Assembly (NCBI RefSeq): GCF_019431045.1
Contig: NZ_JAHXPT010000006.1
Span: 62,001 to 126,000 of the forward strand
Direction: 5' to 3'
Origin: Clostridium weizhouense
GTDB lineage: Bacteria > Bacillota > Clostridia > Clostridiales > Clostridiaceae
Length of the DNA stretch: 64,000 nt
Position numbers and translations under genes: made by a program. Below are positions 17,901 to 26,878 of this stretch, piece after piece. The notes below the pieces were generated by a model that was given only the letters and a program-made list of their open reading frames with translations, was not told the DNA's origin and made no database searches. How positions within the stretch are numbered: position 1 is the first letter of the stretch; every line of letters starts with the position of its first letter.

Positions 17901-19355
17901 ATGGATTTTCTATTAGCAATATGGAAGTTCTTCCAAGTTAATATTTTGACTAACCCAGCATTCTTTATAGGTTTTATAGTACTTATAGGTTACTTACTAT
18001 TAAGAAGACCTATATATGAGGCAGCAGCAGGATTTATAAAAGCAACAGTTGGTTACTTAATACTTAATGTAGCAGCAGGTGGACTAGTAAATAATTTCCG
18101 TCCCATATTAGCAGGATTAAAAGACCGTTTTAATTTAACAGCAGCAGTTATAGATCCATATTTTGGACAAACAGCAGCACAATCAGCAGTTGAAAGTGTA
18201 GGAAGATCATTTTCACTTATGATGATAGTACTTTTAATAGCATTTATTTTTAACATAGTATTAGTTTTGTTAAGGAAGCAAACAAAGATAAGAACAGTAT
18301 TTATTACAGGTCACATAATGGTGCAACAATCTTCAACAGCTTTATGGATAGTATTATTCTGTTTCCCTAATATAATTGATACACAAGCAGTAATTATGCT
18401 TGGTTTATTACTAGGAACATATTGGGCAGTATCATCAAATCTTACAGTTGAAGCTACTCAAGAATTAACTGAAGGTGGGGGCTTTGCAGTTGGTCATCAA
18501 CAAATGTTTGGTATTTGGCTTACAGATAAAATAGCAGGAAAAATTGGTAATAAAGAAAAATCAATAGAACATCTTAAATTACCAGGATTCTTATCAATAT
18601 TTAACGATAATGTTGTTGCAACAGGTATCCTAATGATGTTCTTCTTTGGAATAATAATGGGGATATTAGGACCAGACTTATTACATCAAATAGACAAAGG
18701 ATTTAGTGCAGATAGAAACTTTATATTCTATATAATGGAAAAGTCATTAAACTTTGCAGTTTACTTAAGTATATTACAACTTGGAGTTAAAATGTTCGTT
18801 TCAGAACTTACAGAATCATTCCAAGGTATTTCAAATAAACTTTTACCAGGTTCAGTACCAGCAGTAGACTGTGCTGCAACTTATGGATTTGGTCATGCTA
18901 ATGCAGTAACAATAGGATTCTTATTTGGAGCATTAGGACAATTCATCTCAATCTTAGGATTAATAGTATTTAAGAGTCCAGTACTAATAATCACAGGTTT
19001 CGTACCAGTATTCTTTGATAATGCAACATTTGCAGTATATGCAAATAAAAAAGGTGGCTTAAAAGCAGCAATGATTATCCCTTTTGCATCTGGAATAATT
19101 CAAGTATTAGGTGGAGCGTTTGCAGCATACTACTTTGGATTAGCACAGTTTGGAGGATGGCATGGAAACTTTGACTTTGCCACAGTATGGCCAGTAATTG
19201 GTGTACTAATGAATAACTTACACTATGTAGGATTTGGAATTGCATTAATAGCACTATTAGCTATACCTCAACTTCAATATAGAAAAAATAAAAAAGGTTA
19301 TTTCAAAATAGCTGAAGATTATGAAGAATATCTTAATGAATTAGAAGCGTCTTAG
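17901..19355 (+). CDS. ulaA: Ascorbate PTS EIIC permease UlaA
   Basis: A 484-residue integral membrane protein with about 11 hydrophobic segments, the EIIC that translocates ascorbate. Recognisable stretches are NPAFFIGFIVLIGYLLLRR, VGYLILNVAAGGLVNNFRP, the substrate-side TVEATQELTEGGGFAVGHQQ, LPGFLSIFNDNVVATGI and the C-terminal PVIGVLMNNLHYVGFGI. The architecture matches the UlaA/SgcC family. GGGGG before the ATG is a strong ribosome site. A high A/G-ending codon content suggests good expression. Confidence 0.93.
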   Translation: MDFLLAIWKFFQVNILTNPAFFIGFIVLIGYLLLRRPIYEAAAGFIKATVGYLILNVAAGGLVNNFRPILAGLKDRFNLTAAVIDPYFGQTAAQSAVESVGRSFSLMMIVLLIAFIFNIVLVLLRKQTKIRTVFITGHIMVQQSSTALWIVLFCFPNIIDTQAVIMLGLLLGTYWAVSSNLTVEATQELTEGGGFAVGHQQMFGIWLTDKIAGKIGNKEKSIEHLKLPGFLSIFNDNVVATGILMMFFFGIIMGILGPDLLHQIDKGFSADRNFIFYIMEKSLNFAVYLSILQLGVKMFVSELTESFQGISNKLLPGSVPAVDCAATYGFGHANAVTIGFLFGALGQFISILGLIVFKSPVLIITGFVPVFFDNATFAVYANKKGGLKAAMIIPFASGIIQVLGGAFAAYYFGLAQFGGWHGNFDFATVWPVIGVLMNNLHYVGFGIALIALLAIPQLQYRKNKKGYFKIAEDYEEYLNELEAS

Positions 19356-19391
19356 TAAATTAGAAGCTTAGTCATTAATTTAAAATTATAA

Positions 19392-19427
19392 GGCACATAT
19401 TTAAATTATTCTTTTACTTCATGTGCC
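19392..19427 (+). repeat. Short inverted-repeat element, family C (between ulaA and ulaB)
   Basis: GGCACA at the left and TGTGCC at the right, both flanked by TAA in direct orientation. This mirrors the element in the antitoxin gene (33764-33921) and the one at 63408-63475. It can form a hairpin in the operon mRNA. Confidence 0.55.
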
Positions 19428-19449
19428 TAAGACAAATTGTGTGATTTTA

Positions 19450-19501
19450 AAAACTAGGCTAGAGTTAAAAAATTAATATTAGAATACTCTAGCTTGGTTT
19501 T
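19450..19501 (+). terminator. Intercistronic hairpin between ulaA and ulaB
   Basis: A 16-bp imperfect stem (AAAACTAGGCTAGAGT with ACTCTAGCTTGGTTTT) is followed only by GAAAC, so it is a weak terminator at best. It may be an mRNA-processing or stabilising hairpin that lowers expression of downstream genes. Confidence 0.45.
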
Positions 19502-19691
19502 GAAACACTATTAATATAATTAAAAACAAATGTTAAAAAATATATATTTACTTAATGCTTTTTAAATAAATTTTGTTTAAAAGATGAGTTAATAGAATGA
19601 GCTTAAATAAAATGTATATTTAAATTTAATAAGAACTTTATATTTAAAAATTAATTTGAATTAGAAAATAAATTTAAGGGAGATGTTAATT

Positions 19692-19985
19692 ATGTTAAGA
19701 GTAATAGCAGCATGTGGAAGTGGAATGGGATCAAGCCAAATAATAAAGATGAAAATAGGTAAAGTATTTAAAAAATTAGGTATAGATGTAACAATTCAAC
19801 ATAACAGTGTGGGAGAAGCTAAAAGCCAAGCATCTAACTTTGATGTAGTATTTTGTTCAGAAGTATTAAAATCAAACTTTAAAAGAGCTGAAGATGCAGG
19901 AACTATAGTTATAGGATTAAGAAATGTTCTATCAGAAAAAGAAATTGAAGAAAAAGTAATAGAAAATGTAGTAAATAAAAAATAG
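19692..19985 (+). CDS. ulaB: Ascorbate PTS EIIB component UlaB
   Basis: A 97-residue cytosolic EIIB. The phosphorylated cysteine sits in the P-loop AACGSGMGSSQIIKMK at about residue 8. It receives phosphate from UlaC and passes it to ascorbate during transport by UlaA. The ATG at 19692 is preferred because AGGGAG lies 9 bases upstream; the ATG at 19683 would be immediately after that site. The 336-base gap from ulaA holds two hairpins and no gene. Confidence 0.92.
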   Translation: MLRVIAACGSGMGSSQIIKMKIGKVFKKLGIDVTIQHNSVGEAKSQASNFDVVFCSEVLKSNFKRAEDAGTIVIGLRNVLSEKEIEEKVIENVVNKK

Positions 19986-19991
19986 TAACTA

Positions 19992-20074
19992 TGTTTTAAG
20001 TGAATGTTAATATTGTAGGCAAATTCCAATGCCAGTTAACTATTATACTAAAATATCAACACTATTTTAAAACA
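19992..20074 (+). repeat. Short inverted-repeat element, family B
   Basis: An 83-bp element with ends TGTTTTAAGTGAATGTTAAT and the complementary right end finishing TTTTAAAACA. The middle reads GCAAATTCCAATGCCAG. It looks like an internally deleted version of the 282-bp copy at 60957. The surrounding 19986-20444 has no gene; an ACATTCAAAAAA operator-like site lies at 20413. Confidence 0.65.
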
Positions 20075-20444
20075 CATATAAATTAAAAATTTATAGATAT
20101 AAACATCCAATGAATCTTAGTTCAATTAGTAAATAGCTCAGATGTAATTTAAATTGCATCTGGGCATTAAAAATATTTACCTAAGAATATATAAAACCTA
20201 ACAACTTAAGAACATAAAGAAATTACCTAAGAACATATTACCTTTACAACATATTAAATTTATAAAAACAGATAAATAAAAGAACTAAGGTTCTTAGGGG
20301 GGATCATGTATAGATAAAAATATATATTTTAAAATTAAACAGATTAATAATAGCAGTTTAGGGTTACTTTATTAAAAGTAAATATACTGTTTTAAAAATG
20401 TGTATATAAGTCACATTCAAAAAATTGAGGTGGAGGAATTAATT

Positions 20445-21482
20445 ATGAAATTTGAAAAGAAGTTTTTAACAGAACTACATAGATGTTATGCAACAGGAAG
20501 TACTACTGTAAATGGTGAAAGACACATTTTACTTGCAACAGAAGGAGAAGGTGCTTGTTATAGTTATACAGGAGAGGACTTTAAACAATCAACAGTTTGG
20601 GATGGACCAGGAGGAACAATGTCTATGATTCCTATCCCAGGTAAAAATGGAGATTTTTTAGCAGTTCAAAACTTTTTCCCAACTTTTCAATCTGAAAAAG
20701 CAACAATAGTTTGGGCAAGACCAGAAAAGGATGGAACTTGGGATGTAAAGACTATATTAGATTTACCATATGTTCATAGATTTGATATATTAACAGCTAA
20801 TGGAGTTAATTACTTTTTAGGTTCAGTTTTATGTAATTCAAAAGAATTTAAAGATGATTGGTCAGATCCAGGTAAGATATATGTAGGGGTACTTCCAGAT
20901 GATTTAAGTCAACCTATAGAACTTAAGGTTATAAAAGAAGGATTAACTAAGAATCATGGATATTGTAGAACTACTTGGAATGGAAAGATGGCAGGTATAG
21001 TTACTTGTGAAGAAGGAGCATTCGTAGTTACTCCACCACAAAATGAAAATGATGACTGGAATGTTGAACAAATAATGGACAGACCTATTAGTGATATTGC
21101 AGTAGTTGATATTGATGAAGATGGTGAAGATGAATTAGTTACAATTGAAGATTTTCATGGAAGTAACTTTTTAATAAATAAAAAAATAGATGGAGAATAT
21201 AAACCAATTTATAAATACCCTAAAGAAATGGACTTTGGACATGTTGTTTGGGGAGGAAAATTAAGAGGAATTCCAAGCATAATTGGTGGATATAGAAGAG
21301 TTGAAAAAGAATTATTTGTAATTCAATGTGAAGATAAAGAAAAACTTACATTTAAAACAGAAGTTATTGAGGCAGGAATAGGACCAAGTAATGTAGCTGT
21401 TGTACATGACGAAGATAGAGACATCATAATTTCAGCTAATAGAGAACTTGGAGAAGCAGCACTTTATTTTGTAACAGATTAA
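20445..21482 (+). CDS. Beta-propeller-like protein of unknown function in the ascorbate operon
   Basis: A 345-residue protein with no signal peptide or membrane helix, so predicted cytosolic. The start at 20445 is set by GGTGGAGG 7-8 bases upstream; the frame runs 15 codons further without such a site. It is rich in beta-strand-like segments, with W/G-spaced blades and one FG-GAP/VCBS-like calcium loop (VDIDEDGEDELVTIED near residue 220), so a beta-propeller is likely. It lies between ulaB and ulaF, where E. coli has ulaD. It is not a TIM barrel and lacks any resemblance to UlaD (OMP-decarboxylase fold). It could be a lactonase/epimerase-like propeller enzyme or a sensor. I cannot name its function. 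Confidence 0.8.
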   Translation: MKFEKKFLTELHRCYATGSTTVNGERHILLATEGEGACYSYTGEDFKQSTVWDGPGGTMSMIPIPGKNGDFLAVQNFFPTFQSEKATIVWARPEKDGTWDVKTILDLPYVHRFDILTANGVNYFLGSVLCNSKEFKDDWSDPGKIYVGVLPDDLSQPIELKVIKEGLTKNHGYCRTTWNGKMAGIVTCEEGAFVVTPPQNENDDWNVEQIMDRPISDIAVVDIDEDGEDELVTIEDFHGSNFLINKKIDGEYKPIYKYPKEMDFGHVVWGGKLRGIPSIIGGYRRVEKELFVIQCEDKEKLTFKTEVIEAGIGPSNVAVVHDEDRDIIISANRELGEAALYFVTD

Positions 21483-21485
21483 AGA

Positions 21486-21555
21486 AAAGAGTTCTAAAAA
21501 GCAAATTCCAATGCCAGTTCACCCTTATACTACAATATCAATATTAACTTAAAAT
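21486..21555 (+). repeat. Inverted-repeat family B, right-end fragment
   Basis: It starts immediately after the stop of the beta-propeller gene. GAGTTCTAAAAAGCAAATTC, CAATGCCAGTTCACCCTTAT and ACTACAATATCAATATTAAC correspond to 61181-61238 of the long copy. Confidence 0.6.
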
Positions 21556-21698
21556 ATAGCAATTAATAAGCATGACAATTTGAAATTAAATATTAAATGC
21601 AGTAATTAAAGCTAAATTTTTCAAGTAAGAGAAGTTAATAAGTGGAATGTATAGTTATAAGAATCTTATGTATTTCATCAAAGTAAGGAGGATTATAT

Positions 21699-22388
21699 AT
21701 GTTAGAGAATTTAAAAAAAGAAGTTTATGAAGCTAATATGCTTTTACCTAAATATAATTTAGTAACTTTTACATGGGGAAATGTTTCTGCAATAGATAGA
21801 GAAAAAGGACTTATAGTAATTAAACCATCAGGTGTTGAATATGACAAAATGTCACCAGAAGATATGGTTGTGGTTGATTTAGATGGAAATGTTGTAGAAG
21901 GAAAGTACAAGCCATCATCAGATACGCCAACCCACGTTAAACTATACAATGATTTTAAAGAAATAGGTGGAATTGTTCATACTCATTCAAGATGGGCAAC
22001 TATATTTGCTCAAGCAGGAAGAGGAATTAATCCATATGGTACAACTCAAGCGGATTATTTTTATGATGAAATTCCTTGTACTAGAGATATGACACCAGAA
22101 GAAATTAAAGGAAGTTATGAATATAATACTGGAGGAGTTATAGTAGATACATTTAAACATATAAATCCAGAGCATGTACCAGCAGTATTAGTAAAAAATC
22201 ATGGGCCTTTTACATGGGGAAAAGATGCAATGGAAGCTGTTCATAATGCAGTTGTATTAGAAGAAGTTGCAATGATGGCATGGAATACAGAAGTTTTAGC
22301 TAATCAAAATATTAAGTCTATGCCAAAAGACCTTATGGATAAACACTTTATGAGAAAACATGGGCCTAATGCTTACTATGGTCAATAG
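21699..22388 (+). CDS. ulaF: L-ribulose-5-phosphate 4-epimerase UlaF/AraD-type
   Basis: A 229-residue class II aldolase-family epimerase converting L-ribulose 5-phosphate to D-xylulose 5-phosphate, which enters the pentose phosphate pathway. Motifs: [33 protein letters not shown], the zinc histidine pair in [16 protein letters not shown], the [11 protein letters not shown] segment, and [13 protein letters not shown] with the third zinc histidine. The length matches AraD/UlaF. AAGGAGG precedes the ATG. Confidence 0.94.
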   Translation: MLENLKKEVYEANMLLPKYNLVTFTWGNVSAIDREKGLIVIKPSGVEYDKMSPEDMVVVDLDGNVVEGKYKPSSDTPTHVKLYNDFKEIGGIVHTHSRWATIFAQAGRGINPYGTTQADYFYDEIPCTRDMTPEEIKGSYEYNTGGVIVDTFKHINPEHVPAVLVKNHGPFTWGKDAMEAVHNAVVLEEVAMMAWNTEVLANQNIKSMPKDLMDKHFMRKHGPNAYYGQ

Positions 22389-22396
22389 AAAGTAGC

Positions 22397-22498
22397 ATGT
22401 TTAATATATTGATATTTTAGTATAAAACTCATGGACAAAAGTATAATAGGAAACTTGACTCAAATACATACTAAAAATCAATTTGTACTTAAAACATG
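22397..22498 (+). repeat. Degenerate inverted-repeat element, family B
   Basis: CATGTTT at the left and AAACATG at the right bound about 100 bp. Interior phrases GATATTTTAGTATAAA, CTCATGGACA and AGGAAACTTGACTCAAATAC match the 282-bp copy at 60957-61238. It lies between ulaF and ulaE. Confidence 0.55.
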
Positions 22499-22567
22499 GT
22501 AAATTAATAGAGAAATATAAAAGTATGTATTTGAATTAGAAGTTGTAAAGGAAGTGAATGTGATCTT

Positions 22568-23413
22568 ATGAAGGAATATACATTAGGATTGTATGAAAAA
22601 TCTATGCCAAATTCTTTATCATGGGAAGAAAAATTAAATTGTGCTAAGGAATGTGGATTTGATACAGTTGAAATAAGTATAGACGAGACAGATGAGAAGT
22701 TAGCTAGACTTGATATGTCTTGTGAGGAAAGAAAAGAACTTGTAGATTTAATGTTCAAAACAGGAATTGGTATTAGAACAATGTGTCTTAGTGGTCATAG
22801 AAAATATCCATTAGGAAGCATGAATGAAGATACTAGATTTAAGGGTATGGAAATAATGAAAAAGGCCATAGATTTAGCTTCAGATTTAGGAATAAGGATA
22901 ATTCAACTTGCTGGATATGATGTTTATTATGAACAAGGGAATGATGAAACTAAAAGATATTTTGAAGAAAATTTAAAATTATCTGTTCAAATGGCATCAA
23001 GTAAGGGCGTAATACTTGCCTTTGAAACTATGGAAACAGAATTTATGAATACTGTAGAAAAAGCAATGGATTTTGTAAATTTAGTTAATTCACCATATCT
23101 TCAAGTTTATCCAGACTGCGGAAATGTAACAAATGCTACTTTAGATTATGGTACAACTGCTGTTGAAGATTTTGAAACAGGAAGAGGACATATTGCTGCT
23201 GTACATTTAAAAGAGACTGTTCCAGGAAAATTCAGAGAAATTACTTTCGGAACAGGACATGTTAATTTTGAAGAAATAATTAAAAAGTCATGGGAACTTG
23301 GTGTAAGAAAATTTACAGCAGAATTTTGGTATGTTGGAAATGATGACTGGAAAGATGTTATAAAAGATACCAAAAAATTTATGGATGAAAAATTTAATCT
23401 AGCTTTAAATTAA
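22568..23413 (+). CDS. ulaE: L-xylulose-5-phosphate 3-epimerase UlaE
   Basis: A 281-residue TIM-barrel epimerase (hexulose-6-phosphate isomerase/xylose-isomerase-like) that converts L-xylulose 5-phosphate to L-ribulose 5-phosphate. Typical stretches: YEKSMPNSLSWEEKLNCAKE, FDTVEISIDETDEKLARLD, MCLSGHRKYPLGS, IIQLAGYDVYYE, ILAFETMETEFMNTVEKAM with the catalytic glutamate, YPDCGNVTNA, HLKETVPGKFR and FGTGHVNFEE. The ribosome site is weak (AAAGGAAG about 14 bases upstream), unlike other genes of the operon. It is the last gene, and a GC-rich double hairpin terminator follows. Confidence 0.94.
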   Translation: MKEYTLGLYEKSMPNSLSWEEKLNCAKECGFDTVEISIDETDEKLARLDMSCEERKELVDLMFKTGIGIRTMCLSGHRKYPLGSMNEDTRFKGMEIMKKAIDLASDLGIRIIQLAGYDVYYEQGNDETKRYFEENLKLSVQMASSKGVILAFETMETEFMNTVEKAMDFVNLVNSPYLQVYPDCGNVTNATLDYGTTAVEDFETGRGHIAAVHLKETVPGKFREITFGTGHVNFEEIIKKSWELGVRKFTAEFWYVGNDDWKDVIKDTKKFMDEKFNLALN

Positions 23414-23414
23414 T

Positions 23415-23486
23415 ACCTCTGGGGTACCCCAGGGGTAACCTCCATATACCCCAGAGGTACCCTAGGGGTATATGGGGGATTTTTTA
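23415..23486 (+). terminator. Double hairpin terminator of the ula operon, GC-rich repeat
   Basis: A first hairpin (TACCTCTGGGGTACCCCAGG and GGTA) uses the same core as the 14193 terminator. A second has the 11-bp stem CCATATACCCC / GGGGTATATGG (23443-23475) and is followed by TTTTTT. Confidence 0.85.
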
Positions 23487-24332
23487 TTTAAAAAATTTTT
23501 ATTTATTATATGAATTTTTTTTACTGTTATTATTTGTAAGTATAGCTATTATAAAATCGAAGATACTAGTTATAGAATAAAAATTTATTTTAGGAACATT
23601 CAAAAAAATAATAAAGATAAATTTAAATTCTAACTTACCCCTGTATAAAAGTTTAAGATATTTTAAGTTAATTATTTAAAATCATAGATAAAATTTATAA
23701 AAATAATTTTTTACTATAAAGTTAGTTAATTATAGTATCGATACTAAATAATGTATTTATAACATATTTAAAGTATTGTTTTTATATGACTTAAGTATAT
23801 TTAAAAAATAATAGACAACGAACTCTTTAATCTATTATATTATTTAATGCAACTTACTTAAAAATTTCTTAAATTTTTACAATAATTATGAGAAAATTTT
23901 CTATATAGGGTATAATATAATCTGAAAAAGTTTTCGAAGGGAGGGGTTTTTGCTTTAAATTTATAAAGGTTATTATTGATAATGATAGTTAATAAAATTT
24001 ATTAGTTATATATTTAATTTAAAATATAAGTTAATATGAATGAGTTAGAGATATACTATGGACAAGTAAACTTAATAATTATTATTTAAATTTATATAAG
24101 TGATTATTAAGTGAATTTTGAATATATCATGTTTTAAATTAAAAAAATATATATTAAATTTAAAATCTACATTTGTTTAAATCACCTTGTTGAAGATAAT
24201 TTAAAATTTGATTGTAGAAATCATATTACAACATAATACAAAACAAAAAAAGTATAACGTTTTTTAGTTGTTGGAATGTATATATTTATCGTAAGTCATT
24301 ATCAAAATATAATTTTTATATAATTTTAGCAA
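23487..24332. other. Long AT-rich intergenic region before the wall-bound metallo-beta-lactamase gene
   Basis: It holds an operator-like ACATTCAAAAAAAT at about 23598, a lone strong ribosome-site-like GGGAGGGG at 23940 with no frame after it, and a family D repeat at 24147-24236. No gene or clear promoter could be supported. Confidence 0.5.
24147..24236 (+). repeat. Dispersed inverted-repeat element, family D copy 3
   Basis: About 90 bp sharing TCTACATTTG, CTTGTTGAAGATAAT and TTGTAGAAATCATATTAC with the copies at 3074 and (inverted) 9825. Confidence 0.55.
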
Positions 24333-26489
24333 ATGAATATTATGCAGAATAAATTTAAAAGAGTAATAACTTTAGTTATGATTATCGCATTTATAAGTGG
24401 AATATGTCCTCAAGTAACTGCATTTGCAGCTACAAAAAAGGAATTAACTACTGTTAATACAAATAATGGTACAAGCATTGATAAAAATGAAATTAATAAA
24501 GAAACAAAAGATAATAGTATAGATAAATCTAATAATAGAGAAGAAAATAAAGATTTGAAAAAGAATACTACGGGGAAGGGTGATTCTGATAAGACCAAAA
24601 ATTCTGATAAAAAAACAATCAATGCATCAGATGATAAATTAGATGATGAGTCTAACAAGGTTATTGATGAACTTTTGGACGATGAAGATGAGGTAAAGCC
24701 TAAAACAGGATGGCAAGTAATAAACGGAAAAAGATTTTACTTTACTGAAGAAGGTATGTTGAAGAAAAAAGGTTGGGTTGAACTAGATGAGTACATATAT
24801 AAAGGGACTAAATCTAATCCTCAAACTATAGAAGCTGTTTTAAAGGATGTTAACTTAAATAATAAATTTAAGGATAATAATAAAGAAAATAAAAAGATAT
24901 TAGATGAAGAAAAAAACAATATTAATTCAGATAATAATGAAGATATTGATGTTTTAGATGATGAAAATGAAGAAGAAATTAAAAATGAAGAAGATAAAGA
25001 TTCTAAGATAGAAGATAAAAAAGATAAAGAAATTAAAGATAATGATAAGTTAAAAGAACACAAGAAAAGTACAAGCACATCAAACAATGTAACAATAATA
25101 ATTGATCCAAGTCAAGATCCTAATTATGAACTTCATAAGAATAAATATTACTTTGATGATGATTATTCAGCTGTTGTTGGATGGCAAGAAATAGGTGGCA
25201 AATGGTATAACTTTAATGATCTTGGAATAATGAGGACAGGCTGGTCTTTAATTAATTATAATTGGTTTTTCTTAGATGATGATGGGGAAATGAAAACTGG
25301 ATGGTTTAAAGATGGAACAAATAAATTTTATCTTAATGAATCAGGGGCCATGATTTTTGGAAAAAACTATATTGATGATAAATGGTACTATTTTCATAGT
25401 AGTGGAGTATTAGCAACTGGAGTTTATTTAAGAGATGGAAAATGGTACTATTCTAATAAAGATGGCGAAATGATATCTAATAAATGGATAGATTTAAATG
25501 ATAAAAAATATTATGTTAAAGCAAATAGTGAATTAGCAGTTGGAAATATAATTATAGATGGAAAAATGCAACATTTTGATAATGATGGAGTTTATCAAGG
25601 TACTGGAATAATGGAAGAACATTTATATATTAAATATCTAAATGTTGGAGATGGAGATTGTATTTATATAAAACTTCCAAATGGAGAAACTGCATTAATT
25701 GATACTGGAGATAACAATAAATCAAGTCAAAATACATTGATTGATTTTTTAGAGGATCAAAATCTTAAAGAAGATGCAGAAGGAAAGGGAATAATAGATT
25801 ATGTGGTTATAACACATCCTCATTCTGATCACATAGGTGGATTATATGAAGTTCTTAAGAATTTTAAAGTAAATAAGATTTATATGCCTAATCGTACAAG
25901 AATGGAAGATTATTCTGATTTAAAAGAAGAAGGAGAATTTGCTTCTACTATTAAGGATATGAAAAAAGATTATCATGTATATCAAAAAACTTTGAATTTA
26001 ATAAAAGAATTAGATATTCCTTTTTTAGATGCAGTACAATATAAAGCAATAGATGAAGAGGGTATATTAAAATTTGTTCAACCAGATAAGAGTTACTTAA
26101 GCACATTTGATTCAAGAATTCCAGCTAAATATTGGATACTTAATGATCAATCTGCAGTTGTATATTTAAATTATGGAGATTTAGGTGCATTGTTTACTGG
26201 AGATATAGAGTGGCCAGCAGAAAAGGATTATTCAAAGTTAGATCTTTTACTTAATAAGAAAGTAGATGTATTAAAAGTTCCTCATCATGGATTGAATACA
26301 TCATCAACTTTAGATTTTTTAAATTATGTTGGTGCAGATATAGGAGTAATTAGTAGAGCTTCTGGTAGTGTAAATAAAAATAATGCATATAACAATTTAA
26401 CTAATGGGAAAGTAACAATCTTTGAAACAAGTGAAAAAGATGGAGTTTCATTATATGCAACAAAACAAAATTGGAATGTTCAATATTAA
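24333..26489 (+). CDS. Secreted cell-wall-bound protein with metallo-beta-lactamase (ComEC-C-terminal-like) domain
   Basis: A 718-residue exported protein. The signal peptide is residues 1-30 (cleavage near TAFAA). Then comes a very charged K/D/E/N-rich region (about 32-130), one wall-binding repeat (GWQVINGKRFYF), a second charged spacer (about 165-245), and about seven choline-binding-like repeats (280-430: GWQEIGGKWYNF, GWSLINYNWFF, GWFKDGTNKFY...). The C-terminal domain (from about 436) has the metal motif THPHSDHIGG (first H about 495), LFTGDIE and VLKVPHHG, resembling the ComEC/Rec2 nuclease-type domain; pneumococcal Pce/CbpE is another wall-bound MBL protein. Hydrolysis of an extracellular phosphoester is likely, substrate unknown. 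No ribosome site precedes the ATG, which is unusual here. Confidence 0.85.
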   Translation: MNIMQNKFKRVITLVMIIAFISGICPQVTAFAATKKELTTVNTNNGTSIDKNEINKETKDNSIDKSNNREENKDLKKNTTGKGDSDKTKNSDKKTINASDDKLDDESNKVIDELLDDEDEVKPKTGWQVINGKRFYFTEEGMLKKKGWVELDEYIYKGTKSNPQTIEAVLKDVNLNNKFKDNNKENKKILDEEKNNINSDNNEDIDVLDDENEEEIKNEEDKDSKIEDKKDKEIKDNDKLKEHKKSTSTSNNVTIIIDPSQDPNYELHKNKYYFDDDYSAVVGWQEIGGKWYNFNDLGIMRTGWSLINYNWFFLDDDGEMKTGWFKDGTNKFYLNESGAMIFGKNYIDDKWYYFHSSGVLATGVYLRDGKWYYSNKDGEMISNKWIDLNDKKYYVKANSELAVGNIIIDGKMQHFDNDGVYQGTGIMEEHLYIKYLNVGDGDCIYIKLPNGETALIDTGDNNKSSQNTLIDFLEDQNLKEDAEGKGIIDYVVITHPHSDHIGGLYEVLKNFKVNKIYMPNRTRMEDYSDLKEEGEFASTIKDMKKDYHVYQKTLNLIKELDIPFLDAVQYKAIDEEGILKFVQPDKSYLSTFDSRIPAKYWILNDQSAVVYLNYGDLGALFTGDIEWPAEKDYSKLDLLLNKKVDVLKVPHHGLNTSSTLDFLNYVGADIGVISRASGSVNKNNAYNNLTNGKVTIFETSEKDGVSLYATKQNWNVQY

Positions 26490-26522
26490 TATATAAAAAT
26501 ATAGTATAAATATCCTTATGAT

Positions 26523-26566
26523 AAAAATAAGAGCAAACTTTTTATTTAAGTTTGCTCTTATTTTTT
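26523..26566. terminator. Bidirectional terminator
   Basis: A perfect stem of at least 15 bp (AATAAGAGCAAACTT / AAGTTTGCTCTTATT) with a 7-base loop. T runs follow on the plus strand, and A runs precede it so the minus strand also ends in T. It serves the convergent genes on both sides. Confidence 0.85.
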
Positions 26567-26614
26567 ATGAAAAAATTTTTTGACATTGTTTTGAGGGTGC
26601 TATTAAGACTACTA

Positions 26615-26866
26615 TTATTTATTGCAATATTTAATATAATTTTTTTCCGTTGCATTATTGTTTAACTCAAGATCCTCATGACTCATTAAATCTTGAGTAT
26701 AATCAAATTCTGCATTTGCAATATTATTTACAACAATATTATCTACTGCTGGATTAGGTAAATCAATTGATACAGATCCATCAACAGAAACACTTTCTAT
26801 TTTCTCACTTGTTGGATGATAATCTGTTCTTATTTTTGGAGGATAAGATGCATTTTCTTTATTCAT
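26615..26866 (-). CDS. Small hypothetical hydrophilic protein
   Basis: 83 residues from the ATG at 26866, with AAGGAAG about 11 bases upstream; a GTG at 26878 lies on that site. No signal peptide or membrane segment. The composition is protein-like (YPPKIRTDYHPTSEKIESVS, SVSIDLPNPAVDN, NAEFDYTQDLMSHEDLELNN) and unlike the surrounding AT noise, and the gene ends against the bidirectional terminator. No family recognised. It might be a small sporulation or coat-associated protein, but that is a guess from size and composition. Confidence 0.55.
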   Translation of the reverse strand: MNKENASYPPKIRTDYHPTSEKIESVSVDGSVSIDLPNPAVDNIVVNNIANAEFDYTQDLMSHEDLELNNNATEKNYIKYCNK

Positions 26867-26878
26867 ATAAAATTTCAC

